Shown here piece by piece: positions 34,397-41,111 of a stretch of DNA of 64,000 bases (position 1 is the first letter of the stretch; each line of letters opens with the position of its first letter). Below the pieces are notes generated by a model. That model made no database searches. It was not told the origin of the DNA and saw only the letters and a program-made list of their open reading frames with translations. Source of the DNA: Putridiphycobacter sp045107045 (lineage in GTDB: Bacteria > Bacteroidota > Bacteroidia > Flavobacteriales_D > Crocinitomicaceae); contig JBGCFR010000017.1 in the NCBI GenBank assembly GCA_045107045.1, positions 62,001-126,000 of the forward strand, in the 5' to 3' direction. The position numbers and the translations under genes were made by a program.

Positions 34397-34918
34397 ATGA
34401 AAAAAGGATTTGCCATATTAGGGTTACTTTTGTTTGCCGCGGCTTTTGCCCAAGTAACAAACTTGACAGAGTTTAAAGACAGTATTAAAAAGAATAAAGC
34501 AGAAGCTAAAACTTCAATAAAGCCTTATTTATATGATGGGTATAAAACAACATACTTTAACTATAAGACATACAAGCAAACAAAAGAGGTTGAAATTTAT
34601 TTGTTTAATAATACTGAATATAGATTGGCCTTAAACGGCAAGTCATGTCTAAAAGATATCACGGTACGCGTTTTTAACGAAAGTAAAAATGCAGCTGACA
34701 GAGTGATGTTAAAAGAAATTACGGATGTGAAGGGGTCTAATGTTCTAATTCAGTCATCTGATTTGAATACTGCATATAAAACCGCGACTTCAAGTAAAAC
34801 AAATTTGAAACGAGTGTTTGTAGAGTATGAAATACCAGCAACTCCTGGTGCTAATAATGCTAACCCAACTATTGAGCATAGAGGAGCTTTAGTTTTAGTA
34901 ATGGGCTACAAAAATTAA
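34397..34918 (+). CDS. Secreted protein, unknown function
   Basis: The 173-residue product has a clear signal peptide (MKKGFAILGLLLFAAAFA, cleavage before Gln19). A basic, Lys/Thr/Tyr-rich mature domain follows with likely beta strands and no membrane helix. It follows the lipoprotein gene by 9 nt and is closed by a strong terminator, so the pair forms one unit. I recognise no family. Confidence 0.6.
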   Translation: MKKGFAILGLLLFAAAFAQVTNLTEFKDSIKKNKAEAKTSIKPYLYDGYKTTYFNYKTYKQTKEVEIYLFNNTEYRLALNGKSCLKDITVRVFNESKNAADRVMLKEITDVKGSNVLIQSSDLNTAYKTATSSKTNLKRVFVEYEIPATPGANNANPTIEHRGALVLVMGYKN

Positions 34919-34937
34919 AAATAAATTATAAACGTTT

Positions 34938-34967
34938 AAGCTCCTTTGGTTTCAAAGGAGCTTTTTT
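34938..34967 (+). terminator. Terminator upstream of thrS
   Basis: AAGCTCCTTTG (34938-34948), a 4-nt loop, and CAAAGGAGCTT (34953-34963) followed by Ts form an 11-bp stem. It ends the lipoprotein/secreted-protein unit. Confidence 0.92.
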
Positions 34968-35002
34968 TATGTAATTTTGCAAAATATTTTAAAATCATCA
35001 AT

Positions 35003-36943
35003 ATGATTAATATTACTTTACCTGATGGTGCAGTAAAAGCAGTTGAAAAAGGAACGAGCGCACTAGATATTGCAAAAAGTATTAGTGAGGGTTTGGCTAG
35101 GAATGTGCTGGCTGCTGAAGTGAATGGAGAGGTTGTAGATGCCTTCGGTCCCATTAATGAGGATTCAGATTTAAAACTATTAACTTGGAATGATTCAGAT
35201 GGAAAAAATGTAATGTGGCATTCATCAGCTCATTTAATGGCTGAAGCTATCGAAGCACTATACCCTGGAACAAAATTAGCCATTGGTCCGCCAATTGCAA
35301 ATGGTTTTTATTATGATATTGATTTAGGTGAACATCACATTAGTGATGAAGATTTACCAAAAATCGAGAAAAAGATGTCTGAGTTGGCAAAACAAAAAAA
35401 CCAATTTATTAAGCAGTCTGTTTCGAAAGCTGATGCCTTAAAATATTTTACGGATAAAGGGGATGAATATAAATTGGAGTTAATTGATGGTTTGGAGGAT
35501 GGAAGTATTACTTTTTATACTCAAGGGGGCTTTACTGATTTGTGCAGAGGTCCTCATTTGCCTCACACTGGCTTTATTAAAGCAATCAAGTTGACTTCTA
35601 TTGCTGGAGCATACTGGAGAGGAGATGAAACTAGAAAGCAATTGACACGAATTTATGGAATTACCTTTCCAAAAAATAAAGAACTTACAGAATACTTAGA
35701 ATTAGTTGAAGAAGCGAAAAAGCGTGATCACAGGAAACTTGGAAAAGAATTAGAACTATTTACTTTTTCTCAAAATGTCGGACAAGGCTTGCCTTTATGG
35801 CTTCCAAAAGGGGCAGCTTTAAGGGCTAGATTAGAAGATTTTTTGAAGAAAGCGCAAAAAAAAGATGGTTACCAACAAGTGATGACGCCACATATTGGAC
35901 ATAAAAACCTATATATAACTTCTGGACATTACGAAAAGTATGGCGAGGATTCTTTTCAGCCAATAACTACACCTCACGAAGGAGAGGAGTTTTTGTTAAA
36001 GCCAATGAATTGTCCTCATCACTGCGAAATTTTTAAATCGTCACCAAAGTCATACAAAGACTTACCAGTTAGGTATTCTGAATTTGGAACGGTTTACAGA
36101 TATGAACAAAGTGGGGAGCTCCATGGTTTAACTCGTGTCCGCTCGTTTACTCAAGATGACGCTCACTTATTTTGCACAGCAGATCAGGTTAAAGAAGAGT
36201 TTAAAAAGGTAATTGACCTAGTATTGTACATATTCAAGACATTGTCTTTTAATGATTTTAAAGCTCAAATTTCATTGCGTGATCCAGAAAATAAATCTAA
36301 ATATATTGGGTCAGATGAGAATTGGGCTAAAGCGGAGACAGCTATAATTGAAGCTTCTGAAGAAAAAGGATTACCTACTGTTGTTGAATATGGTGAAGCA
36401 GCCTTCTATGGTCCAAAACTAGACTTTATGGTAAAGGATGCTTTAGGTAGAGAATGGCAACTAGGAACCATTCAAGTAGATTATAACCTGCCTGAAAGAT
36501 TTGAATTAGAGTATGTTGGTGCTGATAATGAGCGGCATAGGCCAGTTATGATTCACCGTGCTCCATTTGGTTCTATGGAACGTTTTGTAGCGGTTTTACT
36601 GGAGCATTGTGCCGGAAATTTCCCACTTTGGTTAGTTGAAGATCAGTTTGCAATTCTTCCAATTAGTGAAAAATTCAATGATTATGCGAAAAATGTTTTA
36701 AGTTTTCTAAATAATTCCGATATTCGCGGATTCGTTGATGATAGGAATGAGAAGGCTGGAAAGAAAATTAGAGACAATGAGGTGAAAAAAGTTCCTTATA
36801 TGTTAATAGTTGGAGCAAACGAAGAAGAAGCAAATACAGTGTCAGTAAGAAAGCATGGTGAAGGGGATTTAGGAGCAATGACAATGGATGCGTTTATAAA
36901 TTTAGTAAATGAAGAAGTGAATAAAGCATTAGAAGTAAAATAA
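35003..36943 (+). CDS. thrS: Threonyl-tRNA synthetase
   Basis: From the ATG at 35003 the protein has 646 residues, normal for ThrRS. The frame extends to 34946, but that start lies inside the terminator hairpin. Domains in order are TGS (~1-60), the editing domain with 'HSSAHLMAEAIEALYPG' (HxxxH), the class II catalytic core ('MNCPHHCEIF', 'RYSEFGTVYRYEQSGELHGLTRVRSFTQDDAHLF') and an anticodon-binding end. It charges tRNA-Thr. It leads the conserved thrS-infC-rpmI-rplT order. Confidence 0.97.
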   Translation: MINITLPDGAVKAVEKGTSALDIAKSISEGLARNVLAAEVNGEVVDAFGPINEDSDLKLLTWNDSDGKNVMWHSSAHLMAEAIEALYPGTKLAIGPPIANGFYYDIDLGEHHISDEDLPKIEKKMSELAKQKNQFIKQSVSKADALKYFTDKGDEYKLELIDGLEDGSITFYTQGGFTDLCRGPHLPHTGFIKAIKLTSIAGAYWRGDETRKQLTRIYGITFPKNKELTEYLELVEEAKKRDHRKLGKELELFTFSQNVGQGLPLWLPKGAALRARLEDFLKKAQKKDGYQQVMTPHIGHKNLYITSGHYEKYGEDSFQPITTPHEGEEFLLKPMNCPHHCEIFKSSPKSYKDLPVRYSEFGTVYRYEQSGELHGLTRVRSFTQDDAHLFCTADQVKEEFKKVIDLVLYIFKTLSFNDFKAQISLRDPENKSKYIGSDENWAKAETAIIEASEEKGLPTVVEYGEAAFYGPKLDFMVKDALGREWQLGTIQVDYNLPERFELEYVGADNERHRPVMIHRAPFGSMERFVAVLLEHCAGNFPLWLVEDQFAILPISEKFNDYAKNVLSFLNNSDIRGFVDDRNEKAGKKIRDNEVKKVPYMLIVGANEEEANTVSVRKHGEGDLGAMTMDAFINLVNEEVNKALEVK

Positions 36944-36949
36944 TTAAGA

Positions 36950-36955
36950 AAGGAG
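36950..36955 (+). promoter_or_regulatory. Strong Shine-Dalgarno for infC
   Basis: AAGGAG at 36950-36955 ends 10 nt before the AUA start at 36966. It stands out because the other genes here lack such a motif, as is usual in Bacteroidota, and it supports the non-AUG start of infC. Confidence 0.65.
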
Positions 36956-36965
36956 TAACGAAGCT

Positions 36966-37517
36966 ATAGCAATAAAAAGAAGAAATACAGGAAGAAGACC
37001 TTTTAAAAAGGAAGAGCCCTATAAAGTTAATGAACTTATTCGTGCACGTGAGGTACGTTTAGTTGGGGAAGATGGAGCTGAGGTTTTATCCTTAAGTGCT
37101 GCATTAGAAAAAGCAAATCAAGCGGATTTAGATTTGGTTGAAATTTCACCAAATGCCAATCCACCAGTTTGTAAGATAATTGACTATAAAAAGTTTTTGT
37201 TCGAGCAAAAGAAAAAACAAAAAGAGCTTAAGTCAAGACAATCAAAAGTAACAATTAAAGAAATACGATTTGGACCAAATACAGAAGACCATGATTTTCA
37301 ATTTAAATTGAAACATGCCAAAGGTTTTTTAACCGAAGGAGCAAAAGTGAAGGCTTTTGTGTTTTTTAAAGGGCGTTCTATTGTGTTTAAAGATAGAGGA
37401 TCAATATTATTGTTGAAATTCGCACAGGAATTAGAGGATTATGGAGTGATCGAACAAATGCCGAAGTTAGAAGGTAAAAAAATGATCATGATGATTAATC
37501 CTAAGAAAAAAAGCTAA
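36966..37517 (+). CDS. infC: Translation initiation factor IF-3, AUA start
   Basis: IF-3 binds the 30S subunit and rejects non-canonical start codons. No ATG, GTG or TTG occurs in frame before the TTG at 37134, which would remove the whole N-terminal domain. Starting at ATA (36966) gives 183 residues: an AIKRRNTGRRPF start, then 'EPYKVNELIRAREVRLVGEDG', 'SLSAALEKANQADLDLVEISP' and the C-terminal domain 'KEIRFGPNTEDHDFQFKLKHA' (in general family form). That is normal IF-3 length and start. The frame is closed by TAA at 36945-36947. AUA is a known type of near-cognate start used for IF-3 self-regulation. Confidence 0.85.
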   Translation: MAIKRRNTGRRPFKKEEPYKVNELIRAREVRLVGEDGAEVLSLSAALEKANQADLDLVEISPNANPPVCKIIDYKKFLFEQKKKQKELKSRQSKVTIKEIRFGPNTEDHDFQFKLKHAKGFLTEGAKVKAFVFFKGRSIVFKDRGSILLLKFAQELEDYGVIEQMPKLEGKKMIMMINPKKKS

Positions 37518-37546
37518 AAAAGGGTAAAAATTAAATTTAGAAAGAG

Positions 37547-37741
37547 ATGCCTAAAATGAAAACAAAATCTAGTGCCAAAAAACGTTTTAAAGTAACGGGT
37601 ACTGGAAAATTAAAAAGAAAGCATGCTTTTAAGAGTCACATTTTGACGAAAAAAGCAAAGAAAAGAAAAGCTAGATTAACAAAGGCTGGATTAGTTCATA
37701 AATCAGATGCAGCTAATATCAGACAACAATTGTGTATCTAA
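37547..37741 (+). CDS. rpmI: 50S ribosomal protein L35
   Basis: This 64-residue, very basic protein starts PKMKTKSSAKKRFKVTGTGK, the L35 signature, and includes 'SHILTKKAKKRKARL'. The length is typical. It is in the expected place between infC (29-nt gap) and rplT. Confidence 0.97.
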   Translation: MPKMKTKSSAKKRFKVTGTGKLKRKHAFKSHILTKKAKKRKARLTKAGLVHKSDAANIRQQLCI

Positions 37742-37848
37742 CTAAATTAATTCTGTAAAGTACAGAAGGTTATTGTTATAAACCCGGTAATGTAGTACAA
37801 AAGAATATTGCTTGACGATATCACTCATTATCAAAAAACTTAAAAATT

Positions 37849-38193
37849 ATGCCAAGATCGGTAAACGTAGTAGCAGCAAGAGCACGAAGAAAAAAAGTGA
37901 TGAAGCTGGCCAAAGGTTACTTTGGAAGAAGAAAAAATGTATGGACAGTAGCTAAAAATGCTGTTGAAAAAGGTTTAGGATATGCTTATGTAGGTCGTAA
38001 ACAAAAGAAAAGAAATTTTAGAGCGCTTTGGATTCAAAGAATTAACGCTGGGGTTCGTCCTCATGGTATGAGCTATTCTCAGTTTATGGGAAAAGTAAAT
38101 GCTAAAGGTGTTAAATTAAACAGAAAAGTATTGGCTGATTTAGCAATGAATCATCCTGATGCATTTAAAGCTGTTGTAGATTCAGTAAAATAA
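37849..38193 (+). CDS. rplT: 50S ribosomal protein L20
   Basis: The 114-residue basic protein has 'KGYFGRRKNVWTVAKNAVEKGLGYAYVGRK' in family form and 'LWIQRINAGVRPHGMSYSQFM'. It is needed for early 50S assembly. In some bacteria L20 represses this operon through an rRNA-like mRNA structure; the 107-nt gap before it could hold such a site, but I cannot identify one. Confidence 0.97.
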   Translation: MPRSVNVVAARARRKKVMKLAKGYFGRRKNVWTVAKNAVEKGLGYAYVGRKQKKRNFRALWIQRINAGVRPHGMSYSQFMGKVNAKGVKLNRKVLADLAMNHPDAFKAVVDSVK

Positions 38194-38220
38194 TAATTAA
38201 AATCTTTTACCTTTTTAGCG

Positions 38221-38252
38221 AAAGCCGTTAGTCTCAGACTAATGGCTTTTTT
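38221..38252 (+). terminator. Terminator of the thrS-infC-rpmI-rplT operon
   Basis: AAAGCCGTTAGTC (38221-38233), loop TCA, and GACTAATGGCTTT (38237-38249) pair over 13 bp with one G-U and are followed by Ts. It is 27 nt after the rplT stop. Confidence 0.92.
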
Positions 38253-38260
38253 CGTTTTAT

Positions 38261-39100
38261 ATGGTATATTTGAATTCATATTCATCCTATCTCTTGAGCG
38301 TTAAAAAAGCAGCATATTTTAAGATTCTTGGTATTTCGCCAACTACTGACAGTTCAGTTATAAAAAAAGCATATAGAAAAAAAGCTTTTCAATATCATCC
38401 CGACCGTAATAAACTAGCAAGCGCTCATGAGAAGTTTATTCAACTCACTGAGGCCTATGAAAGTCTAATGGATCCGCCTAAAGCGAAAGTGTCATCACGT
38501 TTTGCAAGTCAAAAAACAGCTGAAGAAGTGTTGGCTGAACGAATGAGGGCTGCAAGAGAACGGTATCAACAGGCTAGAAAAAAGGAGGAAAAGGAAGAAG
38601 TTGAATATTTTCAAATGTTAACTACTGGAATTAAAGGATTGCTTTTTAAAATCCTTAGTGTGGTGGCTTTATTATTGGCTATGCTGTGGTTAGTGGACTA
38701 TCATGTTTTAGATCATGAAATTTATTCATTTAGAGGTGAGCCAACTAATGTTTATGGAGATTATATTTCGTATTATATTAAAGGGGCAGAGTACTCCTTT
38801 CCGAAGTCAAAATTATCGGGAGGATATCACTTGGAGGCAGATGTGCATTTTTCTTCCTTATTTGGAGATTTATTGAATGTGCAGAAGCTTGTTGTTCAAA
38901 ATGGTGTCCGTTTGAAGGAGGTTGTCGCGCCATCATTTAGTTTTGCGCAAGCATATCCGTTTTTTATTGCGTTCTTTTTGTTGCCATTTATAACTTTTGT
39001 GTTTCGTCGGTCTAGTGTTGCTTTTACGGCGTCTTATTTGTTTTGCATCAGTTTTGTGGCTTTTATGTTGCTCTTTAGGGTGGTAAGTTTGCTTGTTTAG
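38261..39100 (+). CDS. Membrane protein with N-terminal J-domain
   Basis: The 279-residue protein has a J-domain (~16-80: 'AAYFKILGISPTTDSSVIKKAYRKKAFQYHPD', HPD at 46-48), a charged linker ('RERYQQARKKEEKEE'), one membrane helix (~124-143), an extracytoplasmic region of about 80 residues, and two more helices (~230-275). The J-domain would face the cytoplasm and recruit a DnaK-type Hsp70. The start lies only 9 nt after the terminator hairpin of the ribosomal operon, so a promoter must be in or before that hairpin, or readthrough supplies it. The partner is unknown. Confidence 0.75.
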   Translation: MVYLNSYSSYLLSVKKAAYFKILGISPTTDSSVIKKAYRKKAFQYHPDRNKLASAHEKFIQLTEAYESLMDPPKAKVSSRFASQKTAEEVLAERMRAARERYQQARKKEEKEEVEYFQMLTTGIKGLLFKILSVVALLLAMLWLVDYHVLDHEIYSFRGEPTNVYGDYISYYIKGAEYSFPKSKLSGGYHLEADVHFSSLFGDLLNVQKLVVQNGVRLKEVVAPSFSFAQAYPFFIAFFLLPFITFVFRRSSVAFTASYLFCISFVAFMLLFRVVSLLV

Positions 39101-39119
39101 ATAATGCAAGTGTGTCTTT

Positions 39120-39151
39120 AAGTCTTTTCGCTTTTGTGAAAAGGCTTTTTT
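39120..39151 (+). terminator. Terminator after the J-domain gene
   Basis: AAGTCTTTTC (39120-39129) pairs with GAAAAGGCTT (39138-39147) around an 8-nt loop with one G-U pair, followed by Ts. It isolates the downstream mraZ region. Confidence 0.8.
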
Positions 39152-39195
39152 TACGTCAAAATTTTAATGATTAATATTGCTGAATGCAACAGTTG

Positions 39196-39220
39196 TTCAC
39201 AATTGCCCACTTTTTACCAC
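39196..39220 (-). promoter_or_regulatory. Distal MraZ-box array, minus orientation
   Basis: On the minus strand this reads GTGGTAAAAA, GTGGGCAATT, GTGA: three GTGR boxes at exact 10-nt spacing, the last imperfect. The first 15 nt are the exact reverse complement of 39325-39339. MraZ operators known in other phyla are arrays of GTGG/TGGG boxes at ~10-bp spacing upstream of mraZ, so this is a probable second MraZ site. Confidence 0.6.
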
Positions 39221-39324
39221 TAATTAGAAATGTATCTTAAGTCTTTATTAATAGTGTTTTTGTAACCTTATTCATTAGAAAAATTATATTGACACTTTCA
39301 AAAGTTATCAACAGATTGACTTTT

Positions 39325-39340
39325 GTGGTAAAAAGTGGGG
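39325..39340 (+). promoter_or_regulatory. Proximal MraZ-box pair before mraZ
   Basis: GTGGTAAAAAGTGGGG holds two GTGG boxes exactly 10 nt apart, 47 nt upstream of the mraZ ATG and just upstream of the -7-like element. This position fits repression of the dcw promoter by MraZ. Binding is inferred from similarity to known MraZ boxes. Confidence 0.65.
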
Positions 39341-39349
39341 GAAATTCAA

Positions 39350-39357
39350 TATCTTTA
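39350..39357 (+). promoter_or_regulatory. -7-like element of the dcw promoter
   Basis: TATCTTTA differs from TAnnTTTG only at the last base. TTTTG at 39321-39325 lies 24 nt upstream and could act as the -33 element, overlapping the first GTGG box. The ATG of mraZ is 29 nt downstream. Confidence 0.4.
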
Positions 39358-39386
39358 CATCTTCAATAGGTAAACTAAATCGATAC

Positions 39387-39848
39387 ATGGCTGGATTAGT
39401 CGGAGAATACGAATGTAAATTGGATGCAAAAGGGCGTTTTTTATTCCCTTCTGGTCTAAGAAAGCAATTGTCTCCAGAGGCCAATGAAACGTTTATGATG
39501 AACAAAGGTTTCGAAAACTGCCTAACATTGTATCCACAAAATGAATGGGACAAAGTAAGTGTTAGGTTGTCAAAGTTGAATTTATTTAAGCCTAAAAATA
39601 GAATGTTTTATAGGTTGTTCCATCAAGGAGCTAAGCAATTAGGTCTTGATAATGCAGGACGAGTTCTAGTACCTGCGGATTTATTGAAAAGAATTGGGTT
39701 GTCACGTGAGATTATGTTAACGGCATATAATGATAGGGTAGAAATCTGGAGTAAGGAGGAATACCTATCTGTTATGGATGATAGTATGACTGATTTCGCG
39801 GATTTAGCTGATGAGGTAATGGGTGAAATTGATAATGACAATGAATAA
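39387..39848 (+). CDS. mraZ: MraZ, dcw-cluster transcriptional regulator
   Basis: The 153-residue protein has the duplicated SpoVT/AbrB-like fold of MraZ: 'CKLDAKGRFLFPSG' (D13-x-x-G-R17) and 'GLDNAGRVLVPADL'. MraZ forms ring oligomers that bind tandem GTGG-type boxes before its own gene and repress the cluster. Both candidate box arrays lie in the 286-nt gap upstream. It is the first gene of the cluster and ends inside the rsmH start. Confidence 0.95.
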   Translation: MAGLVGEYECKLDAKGRFLFPSGLRKQLSPEANETFMMNKGFENCLTLYPQNEWDKVSVRLSKLNLFKPKNRMFYRLFHQGAKQLGLDNAGRVLVPADLLKRIGLSREIMLTAYNDRVEIWSKEEYLSVMDDSMTDFADLADEVMGEIDNDNE

Positions 39849-40752
39849 TGAATATCATATCCCTGTTTTGTTCAATGAGTGCATTGAAGCCTTAAACTTG
39901 GCTAATGGGAAAGTGTTTGTTGATGCTACTTATGGTGGAGGGGGTCATTCAAAAGCAATCCTTAAAGACTTGTCAAAAGATGCTGTATTAGTAGCTTTTG
40001 ATCAAGATGAAGACGCTTTGGCAAATGTGGTTGAAGATGAAAAATTACTTTTTGTTAATGCCAATTTTAGATTCCTAAAAAACTTCTTGAAGTACTATGA
40101 GCTCTCTGAAGTTGATGGTGTGCTAGCCGATTTAGGTGTGTCCTCACATCAGTTTGATGTAGGTGAACGTGGTTTCTCAATCCGCACAGATGCGAAGTTA
40201 GATATGAGAATGAATCAAAAAGCAGATTTATCAGCTCATGATGTTGTGAATGGTTATCAGGCATCTGACTTGTATCGAATTTTTAATAGTTATGCAGATC
40301 TCAAAAATGTAAAAAAATTAGTGCATAAAATACTAACCACTAGGCAGGATTCTCCCATTCATACCACCAGTGATTTAGTTAATTTAATTAGCCCATTAGT
40401 TATTGGAAAGAAGTTAAATCAGTTTTTAGCACAAGTTTTTCAGGCGATTAGAATAGAGGTAAATGATGAGATGGGAGCTTTAGAGGATTTGCTTGAGCAA
40501 GCAGCGGATGTTTTAAAGCCGGGAGGACGATTAGTAGTGATGTCTTATCATTCTATTGAGGATAGGTTGGTTAAGAATTTTATTCGCACAGGTAGATTTG
40601 ATGGTGTATTGGATAAAGATTTGTACGGCAATGTTATTAAGCCATTGCAGGCAGTGAATAAAAAGCCAATTGTGCCAACTGATAAGGAAAATGAAGTGAA
40701 TTCAAGAGCTAGAAGCGCAAAATTAAGAATAGCAATAAAGCCAGTGTTGTGA
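39841..40752 (+). CDS. rsmH: 16S rRNA m4C1402 methyltransferase
   Basis: From the ATG at 39841 (8-nt overlap with mraZ) the protein has 303 residues and begins NNEYHIPVLFNECIEAL, the normal MraW start. In-frame ATGs at 39823 and 39835 would lengthen it into mraZ. It has the SAM-binding 'VDATYGGGGHSKAIL', 'GVLADLGVSSHQFD' and 'VMSYHSIEDRLVKNF' blocks. It N4-methylates C1402 of 16S rRNA. Confidence 0.95.
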   Translation: MNNEYHIPVLFNECIEALNLANGKVFVDATYGGGGHSKAILKDLSKDAVLVAFDQDEDALANVVEDEKLLFVNANFRFLKNFLKYYELSEVDGVLADLGVSSHQFDVGERGFSIRTDAKLDMRMNQKADLSAHDVVNGYQASDLYRIFNSYADLKNVKKLVHKILTTRQDSPIHTTSDLVNLISPLVIGKKLNQFLAQVFQAIRIEVNDEMGALEDLLEQAADVLKPGGRLVVMSYHSIEDRLVKNFIRTGRFDGVLDKDLYGNVIKPLQAVNKKPIVPTDKENEVNSRARSAKLRIAIKPVL

Positions 40753-41111
40753 ACGAACTAAAAGATAATAGAACCAAACCTAAAAAAGAAAAGAAGAGAA
40801 ACTTTGCTAAGGTAATGACGGGTGAATTTTTGTCAAGAACGGAAATAATAAATAATATTCCATTTATCTCCTTTCTTGGGTTACTCCTGGTTGTTTTGAT
40901 TGGATGGGGTTATTATACAGAAACGATTGGGAAGAAAGAAGTTCAATTAGAACAAGAGTTAGGGGAATTGAACTCTGAGTTCTTTTCATTAGGTGTTGAG
41001 TATAATAAATTAAGCCGTCAGACACAGGTTTCTGAACGTTTAGAGGATTCAGAATTAAAAGAAAGTTCTATACCACCAAAAAAAATAAAAGTAAAAAAGT
41101 ATAATTTTTAA
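40749..41111 (+). CDS. ftsL: FtsL-like divisome protein, GTG start
   Basis: The 120-residue bitopic protein has a basic cytoplasmic N-terminus, one membrane helix (~38-56, 'IPFISFLGLLLVVLIGWGYY') and a periplasmic coiled coil ('KEVQLEQELGELNSEFF'). The start is a GTG that overlaps the rsmH stop (GTGA). Sequence is poorly conserved in FtsL, so the call rests on topology, coiled coil and position between rsmH and the PBP gene. Confidence 0.85.
   Translation: MNELKDNRTKPKKEKKRNFAKVMTGEFLSRTEIINNIPFISFLGLLLVVLIGWGYYTETIGKKEVQLEQELGELNSEFFSLGVEYNKLSRQTQVSERLEDSELKESSIPPKKIKVKKYNF

Larger units (their letters stand above)
39101..39386 (+). other. Regulatory region upstream of the dcw cluster
   Basis: The 286-nt region contains, in order, the J-domain gene terminator, the distal box array, an AT-rich stretch, the proximal box pair and the -7-like element. 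No coding frame is convincing. It is the only long gap before the cluster. Confidence 0.65.

Noticed and set aside
37134..37517. infC starting at TTG 37134
   Set aside because: It would remove the conserved N-terminal domain, which is present and in frame upstream to the ATA at 36966.
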